From Tissierellia bacterium (GTDB lineage Bacteria; Bacillota_A; Clostridia; Tissierellales; Peptoniphilaceae), in contig JAUNVJ010000017.1 of assembly GCA_030537695.1 (NCBI GenBank), forward strand, positions 1 through 20,753: a DNA stretch of 20,753 nucleotides, written 5' to 3'. Position numbers and translations under genes: made by a program. Under the pieces are notes generated by a model. It saw only the letters and a list, made by a program, of their open reading frames with translations, did no database searches and was not told where the DNA came from. This document shows positions 1-8,034 of the stretch, piece after piece; the first letter of the stretch is position 1, and each line of letters begins with the position of its first letter.

Positions 1-1193
1 GGTTCAAACAACTCATTAATAGTTTCTATGACAGAATCCACTGTTCGGTAATTTTCACCCATGGTCAATTCCTTTCCTTGGGTTGCAACTTCTTGAGCCA
101 ATTCATGATAGGAAGCCAGATCCGTTCCACGAAATCCATAAATCGACTGTTTCGGATCTCCCACGATAAATAAGTTTAAGGGATTGATCTGTTTAAGTAT
201 CTGATTTTGTAAGGGGCTGGTATCTTGAAATTCGTCCACCATAATATAATGGTACCGTTCTCTTACTTTTTTAGCTACCATTGGATCTTTTAATAGAAGG
301 GATGTTTGAAGTATCAAATCGTCAAAATCCAAATAGGACTGCTTTTGCTTTTCTTGTTGATATTTTTTATCAAAATCTTCCAATAATTGAAAGATTACCA
401 AATAATACAAATGGTTTTTTTTGTCTTCTTCTAATTGCAATTGATTGCATAAATGTGTAATTTCTTCTCGAAGTTTTTCGGTTTTTTTCGATGTTCCCAT
501 ATGAGCTAAAATATCATTGATAAAATCATAATTTTTTTCCTTGCTTTGGATAAATTCCAGGTATTCCTCAGTTTCGGAAAATTTTTTAAATTTTCTTGCT
601 CCTGAAGACTCTGCTAATTCTTTCAGTTTCTTTTTCAATGGATCCCAAAGATCTAATTCTTGATTTTGAAAGGTTTGGATCTTTAAAGCTTCCAGATCCA
701 TGGATTTGTTTCGATACATATGGTATAGAGAAAGCAGCTCTTCCCCCCAATGGTTGGGATCATATCTGAAATCCGTCAAAAAAGTAAAATACTCGTCACT
801 TTCCTCTTTCAATATTTGCGTCAAGATCTCTTCTTGTAAACTACGGCTTTGAATGTCTTCCAATACTTCAAAGGTGGGATCCAAGGAAACAAAGAGAGAA
901 AACTCTCGTAATAGACTTTCGCAAAAACTATGGATTGTTTGAATATTTACTTCTTCAATCCTTTCCCACTCTTCTTTTAAAAGAGATTTTAAAATTCGAT
1001 CTTTCATTTCTAAAGCTGCTTTTTTCGTAAATGTAATGGCTAAAATATTGCCTGTATGACCTTGCTGACTTTTGGCGATATTTAAAAATCGTTCCGTCAA
1101 GACTCTGGTTTTTCCTGTTCCTGCTCCGGCTACTAGAGAGAGATTTTGTTTGAGTGTTTCCGACGCTTCTTTTTGAATCTTGTTTAGCTTCAC
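1..1193 (-). CDS. UvrD/AddA-type ATP-dependent DNA helicase (3' end outside window)
   Basis: This is a superfamily 1A DNA helicase of the UvrD/RecB/AddA kind, which unwinds DNA in recombination and double-strand break repair. Only the N-terminal 397 codons are present; the gene runs off the left edge. Read on the minus strand, the protein has a Walker A motif AGAGTGKT (about residues 22-29), a TIHSFCE block typical of AddA/RecB, LDFDDLI, the Walker B motif VDEFQDTSP (V319 to P327), and VGDPKQSIYGFRG (motif III) followed by ENYRT. The start is GTG at 1193, seven bases after AGGAGGT; no ATG fits. The TIHSFCE block favours AddA-like over plain UvrD/PcrA. The C-terminal nuclease domain that would prove AddA lies outside the window, and no addB is visible next to it. 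The gene sits just after the ArsR gene, separated by a terminator-like hairpin. Confidence 0.9.
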   Translation of the reverse strand, partial: MKLNKIQKEASETLKQNLSLVAGAGTGKTRVLTERFLNIAKSQQGHTGNILAITFTKKAALEMKDRILKSLLKEEWERIEEVNIQTIHSFCESLLREFSLFVSLDPTFEVLEDIQSRSLQEEILTQILKEESDEYFTFLTDFRYDPNHWGEELLSLYHMYRNKSMDLEALKIQTFQNQELDLWDPLKKKLKELAESSGARKFKKFSETEEYLEFIQSKEKNYDFINDILAHMGTSKKTEKLREEITHLCNQLQLEEDKKNHLYYLVIFQLLEDFDKKYQQEKQKQSYLDFDDLILQTSLLLKDPMVAKKVRERYHYIMVDEFQDTSPLQNQILKQINPLNLFIVGDPKQSIYGFRGTDLASYHELAQEVATQGKELTMGENYRTVDSVIETINELFE

Positions 1194-1207
1194 AAGTGGA
1201 ACCTCCT

Positions 1208-1239
1208 AAAAAAATAAATCCGTATTTTCATGCGGATTT
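1208..1239 (-). terminator. terminator-like hairpin between arsR-type gene and helicase gene
   Basis: On the minus strand an AAATCCG/CGGATTT stem (1233-1239 with 1216-1222) is followed closely by a run of seven T (1214-1208). The stop codon of the regulator (1230-1228) lies in the loop. The helicase Shine-Dalgarno (1207-1201) directly abuts the T run, so read-through into the helicase is possible. The stem is only 7 bp, so it may be a leaky terminator. Confidence 0.6.
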
Positions 1240-1521
1240 AGAAAAAACTGAATAAATTATATCTTTTATAAATTGGCTCTCCACTCGATAATATATCTCG
1301 GTTCCTTCCCTGGTACTTTCTAAAATACCGGCCCGTTTCAATTTTCCCAAATGTGAAGATACCGTAGGCTGTGGTATTTGAAAACATTCTTGCATATTGC
1401 TTACATTGCAAGGACCATTGTCAATCAGTCCTTTCACGATACAAAGACGGATTGGATGAGCCATTACTTTAAGAATTTCAGAGATATTTTCTAATTCATC
1501 TATATCTATATTTATTTTCAT
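1228..1521 (-). CDS. ArsR/SmtB-family winged-helix transcription regulator
   Basis: A 97-residue DNA-binding repressor of the ArsR/SmtB family. The family usually blocks promoters until a metal, thiol or redox signal is sensed. The sequence shows the MAHPIRLCIVKGL N-terminal helix, a recognition helix around QPTVSSHLGKLKRAGIL (residues 51-67) and the beta-wing REGTEIYYRV. There is no classical ELCVC metal site. It has three cysteines instead (C27, C38, C46), with CNV at the position where that site normally lies, so thiol/redox or alternative metal sensing is possible but unproven. The ATG at 1521 has AGGAGG six to seven bases upstream. A near-perfect promoter with an overlapping inverted repeat suggests autoregulation. 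No metal-resistance gene is adjacent; the only downstream gene is the helicase. Confidence 0.9.
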   Translation of the reverse strand: MKINIDIDELENISEILKVMAHPIRLCIVKGLIDNGPCNVSNMQECFQIPQPTVSSHLGKLKRAGILESTREGTEIYYRVESQFIKDIIYSVFSKSA

Positions 1522-1539
1522 TTCAATCCTCCTATTATT

Positions 1540-1576
1540 CTTTATCCATATTATGCTAAATCCATAAAGATGTCAA
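1540..1576 (-). promoter_or_regulatory. promoter and candidate operator of the ArsR-family gene
   Basis: On the minus strand, TTGACA (1576-1571) and TAATAT (1553-1548) are separated by exactly 17 bases. A 30-bp element with CTTTAT/ATAAAG ends (1540-1545 and 1564-1569), and two TATGGAT direct copies inside it, covers the -10 and spacer. This is a plausible autoregulatory operator. The promoter is seen directly; the operator role is inferred. Confidence 0.75.
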
Positions 1577-1580
1577 CTGA

Positions 1581-1610
1581 AAGAAAAAGGCATCCGCAGA
1601 TGCCCTTTTT
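1581..1610 (-). terminator. terminator of ileS
   Basis: A GGCATC/GATGCC stem (1589-1594 with 1599-1604) with a four-base loop is flanked by A and T runs on both sides. It lies ten bases after the ileS stop codon, and the T run on the minus strand (1588-1581) fits termination of ileS. Confidence 0.85.
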
Positions 1611-1619
1611 CAGCTATTT

Positions 1620-4600
1620 TCAACCTTTGATTTTTTCAATAACCAATTTAATATCATGACCATTAAGATCGATGGTTTCCGAATCTATGCTTCTTTCGAT
1701 AATGTCATCTGCCAGGGTTTCCTCACTGATAAATTCAGAAGCATTGGTTATCGCTTGAACAATTTTTTGATCAGCGGAATAGAAAATTTTAATATGATCC
1801 AAGACGTCCAAATCTTTCGATTTTCTCAATTGTTGTACTTTTGAAATAAATTCACGAACATAGCCTTCTTCCAATAGTTCATCATTTAATTCCGTATCCA
1901 AGATCACAAAAAGATTATTTTCCATATTGACGTCGAATCCTTCCTTCGACTTGATATTTACCAAAATATAATCTCTTAATATCTCCGTTTCTTCTCCTTG
2001 AAGTTCAATTTGAAGAGAGCCCTCCTCTAAGGTAGAAACGAATTCTTTCGGTTCTACACCTTGAAGATATTTTCCAAAATCTTTGATCTTCTTGCCTAAA
2101 ATAGGACCTGCCACTTTGAAATTCGGCTTTAATTCATAATCCATATATTGGGTCAGGTCTTCTTCAAATATGACATGTTTTACATTCAATTCTTCTTTGA
2201 TCAACTCTGTTAGATCTCCGATTTGTTTTTGATAGGCACCGTCAATGATAACTTGATTTAAGGGTTGACGGACTTTAATACGGGCATCTTCTCTGGAAGC
2301 TCTTCCCAAAGTTACCAGATCCCTTACTAAATCCATTTTATCTTCTAGCTCTTTATTGATATATCTTTCATTGGCCCTAGGATAATCACTTAAGTGGACT
2401 GATTCTTTTCCTGTCAAAGAGCGATAGAGTTCTTCCGCCATAAATGGTGCAAAAGGAGCCATGATTTGAGTAATTCCCACTAATATTTCATAGGTGGTGG
2501 CATAAACTGCCCGTTTATCATCATCCATTTCCGTTTTCCAAAAACGGCGACGATTCCGACGAATATACCAGTTGGAAGCATCTTCAATTACGAATTCCTG
2601 AATATTTCGAACGACTTTCGTCAATTCAAATACATTCATATCCTCATAGCAGTCTTTTAGCAATTGATGATATTTGGACAAGAGCCATTTATCGATCTCG
2701 TCTCGCTTTTCATAGCTGATTTCATACTCTCTGGGATCGATACCGTCAGTATTGGCATACATACTGAAAAAATTATAGATATTTCGTAGCGAACGGAAAA
2801 ACTTGGACTCCACTTCTCGCAATCCGTCTTCGTCAAATTTCGTCGGTGTCCATGGTGGTGATACATGAATCAGATACCAGCGAACGACATCCGCACCATA
2901 GCGATCAAAGAGTTCAAATGGCGCTACGGTATTGCCGCGGGATTTGGACATTTTTTTGCCCTCTTTATCTAAAATTAAATCGTTCACCAATACATTTTTA
3001 TAAGGGCTTTTCCCTGTCATATAAGTGGAGATGGCTATTAGAGAATAGAACCATCCCCTGGTTTGATCGATACCTTCGCAAATGAAATCCGCCGGGAATA
3101 AATGATTAAAATCATCTTCGTGTTCAAAGGGATAATGCCATTGAGCAAAGGGCATGGAGCCAGAATCAAACCAAACGTCTACTACGTCTTTTTCTCGAGT
3201 CATGGGCTTTTCACAATGGGAACAGCAAATGTGAACATCATCTACATAGGGACGGTGAAGCTCGATATCTTCTTGGATATCCTCCAAAGCCTTTTCCTTC
3301 AATTCTTTTCTGGATCCGATGGATTCTGTATGTCCACATTCACATCGCCAGATATTTAAAGGTGTTCCCCAATAACGGGATCTGGAAATAGCCCAATCAT
3401 TTAAATTTTCCAACCAATTGCCAAATCGTTTTTCTCCGACAAAATCCGGGAACCAGTTGACTTGCTCATTATTTTTGATCAGTTGATCCTTAAATTTAGT
3501 CACTTCAATGTACCAGGAAGGATGAGCATAATAAATTAATGGAGTATGGCAACGCCAGCAATGGGGATAGTTATGAACAAATTTCTGTTTTCTAAACATC
3601 AGATCGTGATCATAGAGATAGTGTAAGATTTCATGATCTGCATCCATGACAAATTGACCCCTCCAAGGAGTTTCCGTAAATTTACCGGCTTCATCTACAG
3701 GATTGACCACCGGAAGATCGTAACGACGTCCCGTTTGATAGTCGTCTTCTCCGAAGGCAGGAGCTGTATGGACGATTCCCGTACCGTCTTCCGTGGTAAC
3801 ATAATCCGCACAAGCCACAATAAAAGCTTTTTTATCCGTTTGAATAAAGGGCAGAAGCTGTTCGTACTCCATGTACTCCAAATCTTTTCCCTTCATTTGT
3901 TCTACGATTTCATATTCATCGTCTTTTAAAACTTCCCCTTGTAGATCTTTGGCCAGATAATAAAAATTTCCGTCTTCATGTTTTACTTTAATATAGTCGA
4001 CTGTTGGATTAACCACCAAGGCCACATTGGAGGGAAGAGTCCATGGAGTGGTAGTCCATGCTAGGAAATAATCTTTTTCTTGACCCTTTACTTTGAATTT
4101 GGCAGTTACAGTTTCTGTTTTAATTTCCTCATATCCCTGTGCTACTTCATGAGAAGCCAATCCAGTCCCACAACGAGGACAATAAGGTAGAATCTTATGA
4201 CCTTCATAAATCAGACCGTCTTTAAACATGGAGTCTAAAATATGCCACACTGATTCGATATAGTCATTTTCCAAGGTGATATAGGGATGATCCAAATCGA
4301 TTAAATAGCCCATTCTTCTCGTCAGTTCCCGCCATTCTTTTTCGTATTCAAAGACGGAGGTTTTACATTGTTGATTGAAATTTTCCACACCGTATCTTTC
4401 AATATCTTGCTTATTGTCAAGGCCTAGTTTTTTTTCCACTTCGATTTCCACAGGAAGTCCATGGGTATCCCATCCGGCTTTTCGTTTTACTTGATAACCA
4501 AGCATCGTGTGATAACGACAAGTCAAGTCTTTTAATGTCCTTGCCATCACATGGTGAATCCCCGGTTTTCCGTTGGCCGTTGGAGGCCCTTCATAGAAAA

Positions 4601-4727
4601 TATAAGGTTTTTGTCCTTCTCGAATATCTACAGACCGGTGTAATAAATCAATTTCTTCCCAATATTGGGAAATATTTCTTTCCCGTTCTGCCACTTTCTC
4701 TTTGGAAAGCGCTTCAAATTTACTCAT
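1620..4727 (-). CDS. ileS: isoleucyl-tRNA synthetase, type II (eukaryote-like)
   Basis: This class I aminoacyl-tRNA synthetase charges tRNA-Ile with isoleucine using ATP in the cytoplasm and edits mischarged valine. The protein is 1035 residues, longer than the roughly 920 of the B. subtilis type I enzyme. The HIGH-like motif is HHVM (58-61) inside GPPTANGKPGIHHV, as in the type II clade shared with eukaryotes and MupA. Other signatures are WTTTPWTLPSN of the editing domain, Zn-binding-type CPRCG, and KMSKS at 592-596 followed by RGN. The C-terminal anticodon-binding region is present. The start was set at ATG 4727, behind AAGGAGTG. An upstream in-frame ATG at 4772 would put its first residues inside the T-box terminator region and is not used. 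Expression is controlled by the T-box leader directly upstream. Identity is secure. Confidence 0.97.
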   Translation of the reverse strand: MSKFEALSKEKVAERERNISQYWEEIDLLHRSVDIREGQKPYIFYEGPPTANGKPGIHHVMARTLKDLTCRYHTMLGYQVKRKAGWDTHGLPVEIEVEKKLGLDNKQDIERYGVENFNQQCKTSVFEYEKEWRELTRRMGYLIDLDHPYITLENDYIESVWHILDSMFKDGLIYEGHKILPYCPRCGTGLASHEVAQGYEEIKTETVTAKFKVKGQEKDYFLAWTTTPWTLPSNVALVVNPTVDYIKVKHEDGNFYYLAKDLQGEVLKDDEYEIVEQMKGKDLEYMEYEQLLPFIQTDKKAFIVACADYVTTEDGTGIVHTAPAFGEDDYQTGRRYDLPVVNPVDEAGKFTETPWRGQFVMDADHEILHYLYDHDLMFRKQKFVHNYPHCWRCHTPLIYYAHPSWYIEVTKFKDQLIKNNEQVNWFPDFVGEKRFGNWLENLNDWAISRSRYWGTPLNIWRCECGHTESIGSRKELKEKALEDIQEDIELHRPYVDDVHICCSHCEKPMTREKDVVDVWFDSGSMPFAQWHYPFEHEDDFNHLFPADFICEGIDQTRGWFYSLIAISTYMTGKSPYKNVLVNDLILDKEGKKMSKSRGNTVAPFELFDRYGADVVRWYLIHVSPPWTPTKFDEDGLREVESKFFRSLRNIYNFFSMYANTDGIDPREYEISYEKRDEIDKWLLSKYHQLLKDCYEDMNVFELTKVVRNIQEFVIEDASNWYIRRNRRRFWKTEMDDDKRAVYATTYEILVGITQIMAPFAPFMAEELYRSLTGKESVHLSDYPRANERYINKELEDKMDLVRDLVTLGRASREDARIKVRQPLNQVIIDGAYQKQIGDLTELIKEELNVKHVIFEEDLTQYMDYELKPNFKVAGPILGKKIKDFGKYLQGVEPKEFVSTLEEGSLQIELQGEETEILRDYILVNIKSKEGFDVNMENNLFVILDTELNDELLEEGYVREFISKVQQLRKSKDLDVLDHIKIFYSADQKIVQAITNASEFISEETLADDIIERSIDSETIDLNGHDIKLVIEKIKG

Positions 4728-4740
4728 CTTTTCACTCCTT

Positions 4741-4955
4741 ATAATAAAAAAAGTCCCTTTGCCATTGCGCAAAAGGGACGAACATGCCGCGGTACCACCC
4801 TAATTATAGATCTCTATCTCTTATCATGATAACGGTTCATAACCGGAAAGACCTTATCCATCTTTCAATTCAAAGGTGATTCATATGGAGTTTCCCGTGT
4901 TCTTCCACCAAACAAACACTCTCTTTTTGGGATAAAATTCCATACCGTCCTTATC
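4741..4955 (-). promoter_or_regulatory. T-box riboswitch (Ile, AUC specifier) upstream of ileS
   Basis: This leader senses uncharged tRNA-Ile and allows ileS transcription only when charging is low. On the minus strand the canonical T-box GGGTGGTACCGCGG is at 4800-4787. Stem I can be drawn: AAGG pairs CCTT at the base and TATGGA pairs TCCATA above the specifier loop. A GTGTT/AACAC stem carries the distal loop. The specifier loop reads TGAATCA, giving AUC (4880-4878), an isoleucine codon followed by the usual A. The UGGU in the T-box matches a discriminator base A73. AGGG of the T-box can pair with CCCT of the downstream terminator arm to form the antiterminator. The leader begins only about 15 bases after the rrf2-type stop codon, and no clear own promoter was found. 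Confidence 0.95.
4745..4779 (-). terminator. regulated intrinsic terminator of the ileS T-box
   Basis: On the minus strand GTCCCTTTTGC (4779-4769) pairs with GCAAAGGGAC (4762-4753) with one bulged T, followed by seven T. Its 5' arm CCCT overlaps the antiterminator partner of the T-box sequence, giving the usual mutually exclusive fold. Confidence 0.92.
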
Positions 4956-4967
4956 ATAACTTTTATA

Positions 4968-5378
4968 TTATTGGATAAATTTATCGATGGTATATGCGGA
5001 AAAGGCCTCAATCAACTCTTCTTGAACTCCCTGTAAAAGTACATGGAACTTACAATGAAAACTTCGATGTTCACAGCCTTTTGAGCAAAATCCATCTTCA
5101 TCTAAACATCGGTTAATAATTATGGGACCATCTACTGCCAATATAATATCATATAAGGATATTTCTTCTTTGGGCTTATTTAAGGTATAGCCTCCCTTGG
5201 CCCCTCGCTTTGCTCTCGTAATGCCAGCTAAATTCAGCTTCCTTAAAATGCGCAACGTAAATCGCTCTGAAACTTTTTGTGTTTGCGCAATTTTTGGTGC
5301 CCCTATCACTTCATTTTCATGGGTTGCCAAATAACTGACAATTCGAAAAGCATAATCTGTTTCTAATGTTAATCGCAT
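4968..5378 (-). CDS. Rrf2-family transcription regulator with Fe-S-type cysteines
   Basis: A 136-residue Rrf2-family DNA-binding protein; relatives include IscR, NsrR and CymR. The N-terminal winged helix reads MRLTLETDYAFRIVSYLA. The helix/wing region includes SERFTLRILRKLNLAGI and the typical RGAKGGYTL (58-66). The C-terminal half holds C91, C98, C102 and C109 in a DGxCxxGC...HCKFH arrangement, which suggests a redox-active Fe-S cluster or thiol switch as in IscR/NsrR. This is inferred from the spacing only. ATG at 5378 is preceded by AGGTGA. It follows the SAF-domain oxidoreductase gene by 39 bases but has its own promoter. The neighbours are redox enzymes and not isc or cys genes, so its regulon cannot be read from context; the oxidoreductase/flavoprotein operon is the nearest candidate target. 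Confidence 0.92.
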   Translation of the reverse strand: MRLTLETDYAFRIVSYLATHENEVIGAPKIAQTQKVSERFTLRILRKLNLAGITRAKRGAKGGYTLNKPKEEISLYDIILAVDGPIIINRCLDEDGFCSKGCEHRSFHCKFHVLLQGVQEELIEAFSAYTIDKFIQ

Positions 5379-5391
5379 TAAATCACCTAAT

Positions 5392-5422
5392 AATTCTATA
5401 ATAAATTAATTCCTGTGTCAAT
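5392..5422 (-). promoter_or_regulatory. promoter of the Rrf2-family gene
   Basis: On the minus strand TTGACA, overlapping the stop codon of the upstream oxidoreductase, is followed after 17 bases by TAGAAT. The 5' region around the -10 and start is strongly AT-rich with imperfect dyads, which could be an autoregulatory site. The promoter match is good; no operator can be fixed. Confidence 0.65.
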
Positions 5423-6698
5423 CTTCACACAGGGAATTTTGTAATTTCCGTACTTTTACAATCGTTGAATCTTCTACCAGTTTTACATCTTCATATCGAA
5501 TCAATTCTCCGGCTTTTATATCTCGAGTAGCCACTGTTCCTTCCACCACTAAACCGATGGGTAGAAACGCTTGCTCTTTTGCTATTTCATATTTTTCCAA
5601 TGTTCCATAGACATCGAAGCCACCGATCGGTTGAAGTTTCTGTCCTCTTTTAAGATCTGTCTTTGCAACGGTTATCGTTTCTCCATAGGGTCTTATCGAG
5701 ATTGGCGCTATTGTAGAATCCTTTAATACTTTAGCACGTATAATTGATAGAGGAGTTTCAATACTGGTCAGATGGTAGGGACGATAGATGGCAAATTGAT
5801 TCCCCTTTCCCATCTTTAAATATTCCATTTCTTTTTTTATATACGAAGAAGAAGTTTTTACAATGGCAAAGACACCGGGAGCAATGCCTCGGACAAAATC
5901 CACCACTTTTTTTTGGGATAAAACCCCTCCATCTTCCGCTAGAGCAATATCGGAAGCTAAGTTTTGAGGAGTGGATTTAAAATTATGACAACCTCTGATA
6001 TCCGGTACAAATCCAGTTGCATTACATACCGATGTCAATTCAATCATGGTATTTGTTCCATCCACAAAAGACGTTAGCATTTTGGGACTTATTCCTTTTT
6101 TTTCTGCTTCTTCCCGCAATGACCGAGGATTTGCATGAATATTGAGTTCATTGTTTTTACCTTTTCCCAAAGCAATGATTTCAAAGCCACAATTTTTGGC
6201 AAATTCATAGAGTTCCATAATGGCACCGGGTTCGTCGCCGGCTGTTCCAGAATAGACCATATTTTTTTGATCGGCCAAATATTTTAAATAGGGTCCAATG
6301 GTGGCGTCCATCTCTACATTCAAGGTGACAATGTGAACTCTGTTTTCAATGGCGCAAAGGGAAATCCGTGCTCCGGCTTCCGTATCGCCGGTACAGTCCA
6401 CTACCACATCAGGTAAGGTGGCAGGTATCAGAATATCTGTCGTTAAAATATAATCCTTCTTTCCCAGAGCTTCCTTAATCACTGTCAAATCGTTGGAAAA
6501 AATATATTGAGAGGGAAGAATATCGGCATTTTTACACGCCTCTTCCAAACTTTCCCTTCGTCGTGAGGCCATAATAATTGGAGAAAAACCTTCTAATTGT
6601 TTCAACTGAGTCAACAGAGAGGTTCCCATCAATCCACTGCCTATAATTCCTACGGCAATATCTCCATATTCTCTATGCTTTTTATTGAGATAATTCAT
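5418..6698 (-). CDS. COG4091-type NAD(P)-dependent oxidoreductase with C-terminal SAF domain
   Basis: A 426-residue cytosolic oxidoreductase of the group often labelled predicted homoserine dehydrogenase (COG4091). The N-terminal Rossmann fold shows VGIIGSGLMG with GxGxxG at 20-25. A central catalytic-like part contains VDCTGDTEAG, YSGTAGDEPGA and GKGKNNELN. The C-terminal 75 residues, from about LKRGQKLQPIGG, resemble an SAF/AFP-like domain ending ATRDIKAGELIRYEDV. The fold and family are clear but the substrate is not: relatives act on sugar-acid-like or hydroxy-acid substrates, and true homoserine dehydrogenase activity is doubtful because there is no ACT or canonical homoserine dehydrogenase tail. 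ATG at 6698 follows GGAGG. Only 22 bases separate it from the upstream flavoprotein gene, so the two form an operon. Confidence 0.85.
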   Translation of the reverse strand: MNYLNKKHREYGDIAVGIIGSGLMGTSLLTQLKQLEGFSPIIMASRRRESLEEACKNADILPSQYIFSNDLTVIKEALGKKDYILTTDILIPATLPDVVVDCTGDTEAGARISLCAIENRVHIVTLNVEMDATIGPYLKYLADQKNMVYSGTAGDEPGAIMELYEFAKNCGFEIIALGKGKNNELNIHANPRSLREEAEKKGISPKMLTSFVDGTNTMIELTSVCNATGFVPDIRGCHNFKSTPQNLASDIALAEDGGVLSQKKVVDFVRGIAPGVFAIVKTSSSYIKKEMEYLKMGKGNQFAIYRPYHLTSIETPLSIIRAKVLKDSTIAPISIRPYGETITVAKTDLKRGQKLQPIGGFDVYGTLEKYEIAKEQAFLPIGLVVEGTVATRDIKAGELIRYEDVKLVEDSTIVKVRKLQNSLCED

Positions 6699-6720
6699 AA
6701 AACCTCCAAGCTAATTACTT

Positions 6721-7908
6721 TCATCGAAGAGCTTTGCCTGCTTGAATTCCTGAACCAAAGGCAAAGTGTAAATTGTAACCGCCACATACTCCATCGACAT
6801 TTAAGGCTTCTCCAATAATAAAGAGTCCTGAAACCAGTTTTGAGGAAAAGTTTTTGGCGCAGATATCTTCTGTTACAACACCACCTCGGGTAACTTGAGA
6901 ATTCTTAAAGCCGGTTGTGCCGATAATCGAAAATTCTGTGTGTAATAAACAATGAATCAATCGATTAAAATCTTTCATTTCCATCATGGACATGGTCAAA
7001 TCTCGGGAAAGATGAAGTGAATCCACAATAAAGTGAATGAACTTTTTATCAACAATCCCCATGAGAAATTCTTCCAGGGAAAAATGGCTTAGGACATAGT
7101 AACGATTGCATAATCTTTCTTTTATGTCTGTTGTAATATTATTAATCAAAGGCAACTCCAATGTCAAGTGATCATATTGTGACAAATAAACAGACAAATC
7201 CAGTATCGGTGGCCCAGAAATCCCATAATTGGTAAAAAGCAAATCTCCTTGACGTCGGTCGATTAATTTTTTATCACAAAAGAGTTTCACCTCTCCTTGT
7301 ACTTTAACACCACTTAAATGTTTTAAATAAGGAGAGTCTAATTTTAATTGGGTCAATGCTGGATATAACTTCGTCACTGAATGACCGAGGGATTGTATCC
7401 ATTGGAAGGATTTGCCGTCAGAGCCGGATACAGGCATGGAGCAACCTCCCGTTGCCACCACCACCTTGTCAGCAGTATATTTTCCTTTGTTTGTCTTGAT
7501 GATAAATTTTTTTTCGGAAAAAATGTCCGTGACATGACAATTTGTCACAACCTCAATCTCTTTTCTCTCTAATTCTGATAATAGGGTATTTAAAACCGAA
7601 TTGGCTTTTAATGTAATAGGGTAGATCCGATGGCCTTCTCTTGTCGATTCCAGACCCATCATTTGAAAAAATTGGATCAGATCGTCGGTTTGAAACTGTT
7701 CCAAGAGAGGTTTTACAAAAGACGGATCATTATAGTCAGAGGCTTTTAGATCCATGTTGGAATAATTACAGCGTCCATTGCCTGTCGCCAAAAGCTTTTT
7801 ACCCACTCGATCATTTTTTTCCAATAGTATAATTTCATTTTTATCATTTTTTGCGGTAAGAGCAGCTGCCATTCCGGCAGGGCCTGCTCCAATTATTATA
7901 ATTTTCAT
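6721..7908 (-). CDS. HI0933/BaiN-family FAD-dependent oxidoreductase
   Basis: A 395-residue flavoprotein of the HI0933 family (PF03486), the family that includes BaiN. The N terminus is MKIIIIGAGPAGM with GxGxxG at 7-12 for FAD binding. The family signature NGRCNYSN follows GKKLLATG. Near the C terminus are GLFIIGEALNVDGVCGGYN and AFGSG, the second FAD-contact block. Length fits the usual 400 residues. The start is ATG 7908 behind GAGGA; a TTG four codons upstream is in frame but overlaps that site. Family members are common in many bacteria with unknown substrates, so membership does not imply bile acid metabolism. It is the first gene of an operon with the SAF-domain oxidoreductase. Confidence 0.9.
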   Translation of the reverse strand: MKIIIIGAGPAGMAAALTAKNDKNEIILLEKNDRVGKKLLATGNGRCNYSNMDLKASDYNDPSFVKPLLEQFQTDDLIQFFQMMGLESTREGHRIYPITLKANSVLNTLLSELERKEIEVVTNCHVTDIFSEKKFIIKTNKGKYTADKVVVATGGCSMPVSGSDGKSFQWIQSLGHSVTKLYPALTQLKLDSPYLKHLSGVKVQGEVKLFCDKKLIDRRQGDLLFTNYGISGPPILDLSVYLSQYDHLTLELPLINNITTDIKERLCNRYYVLSHFSLEEFLMGIVDKKFIHFIVDSLHLSRDLTMSMMEMKDFNRLIHCLLHTEFSIIGTTGFKNSQVTRGGVVTEDICAKNFSSKLVSGLFIIGEALNVDGVCGGYNLHFAFGSGIQAGKALR

Positions 7909-7926
7909 AGTTGTCCTCAAAGATAT

Positions 7927-7955
7927 ATTATATACTTAAAAGATCCATTTTACAA
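7927..7955 (-). promoter_or_regulatory. promoter of the flavoprotein/oxidoreductase operon
   Basis: On the minus strand TTGTAA (7955-7950) and TATAAT (7932-7927) are 17 bases apart. The -10 is perfect and the -35 matches four of six. It is divergent from the pyrophosphatase promoter, within a 126-base shared region. Confidence 0.7.
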
Positions 7956-8000
7956 TTTTTATCTAATTTTTTATTCTCCATCTGTTTGTTTCGTAAAATA

Positions 8001-8009
8001 TGCTATAAT
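8001..8009 (+). promoter_or_regulatory. extended -10 promoter of the pyrophosphatase gene
   Basis: TGC followed directly by TATAAT (8004-8009) forms an extended -10. The -35 region is weak, which extended -10 promoters tolerate. It lies about 25 bases before the TTG start. Confidence 0.65.
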
Positions 8010-8034
8010 AATTGAAATTGGGAGGGATCATAAA

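Noticed and set aside
4728..4772. ileS start at the upstream ATG 4772
   Set aside because: It lies within the T-box terminator, while ATG 4727 has a strong ribosome site and gives the family N terminus.
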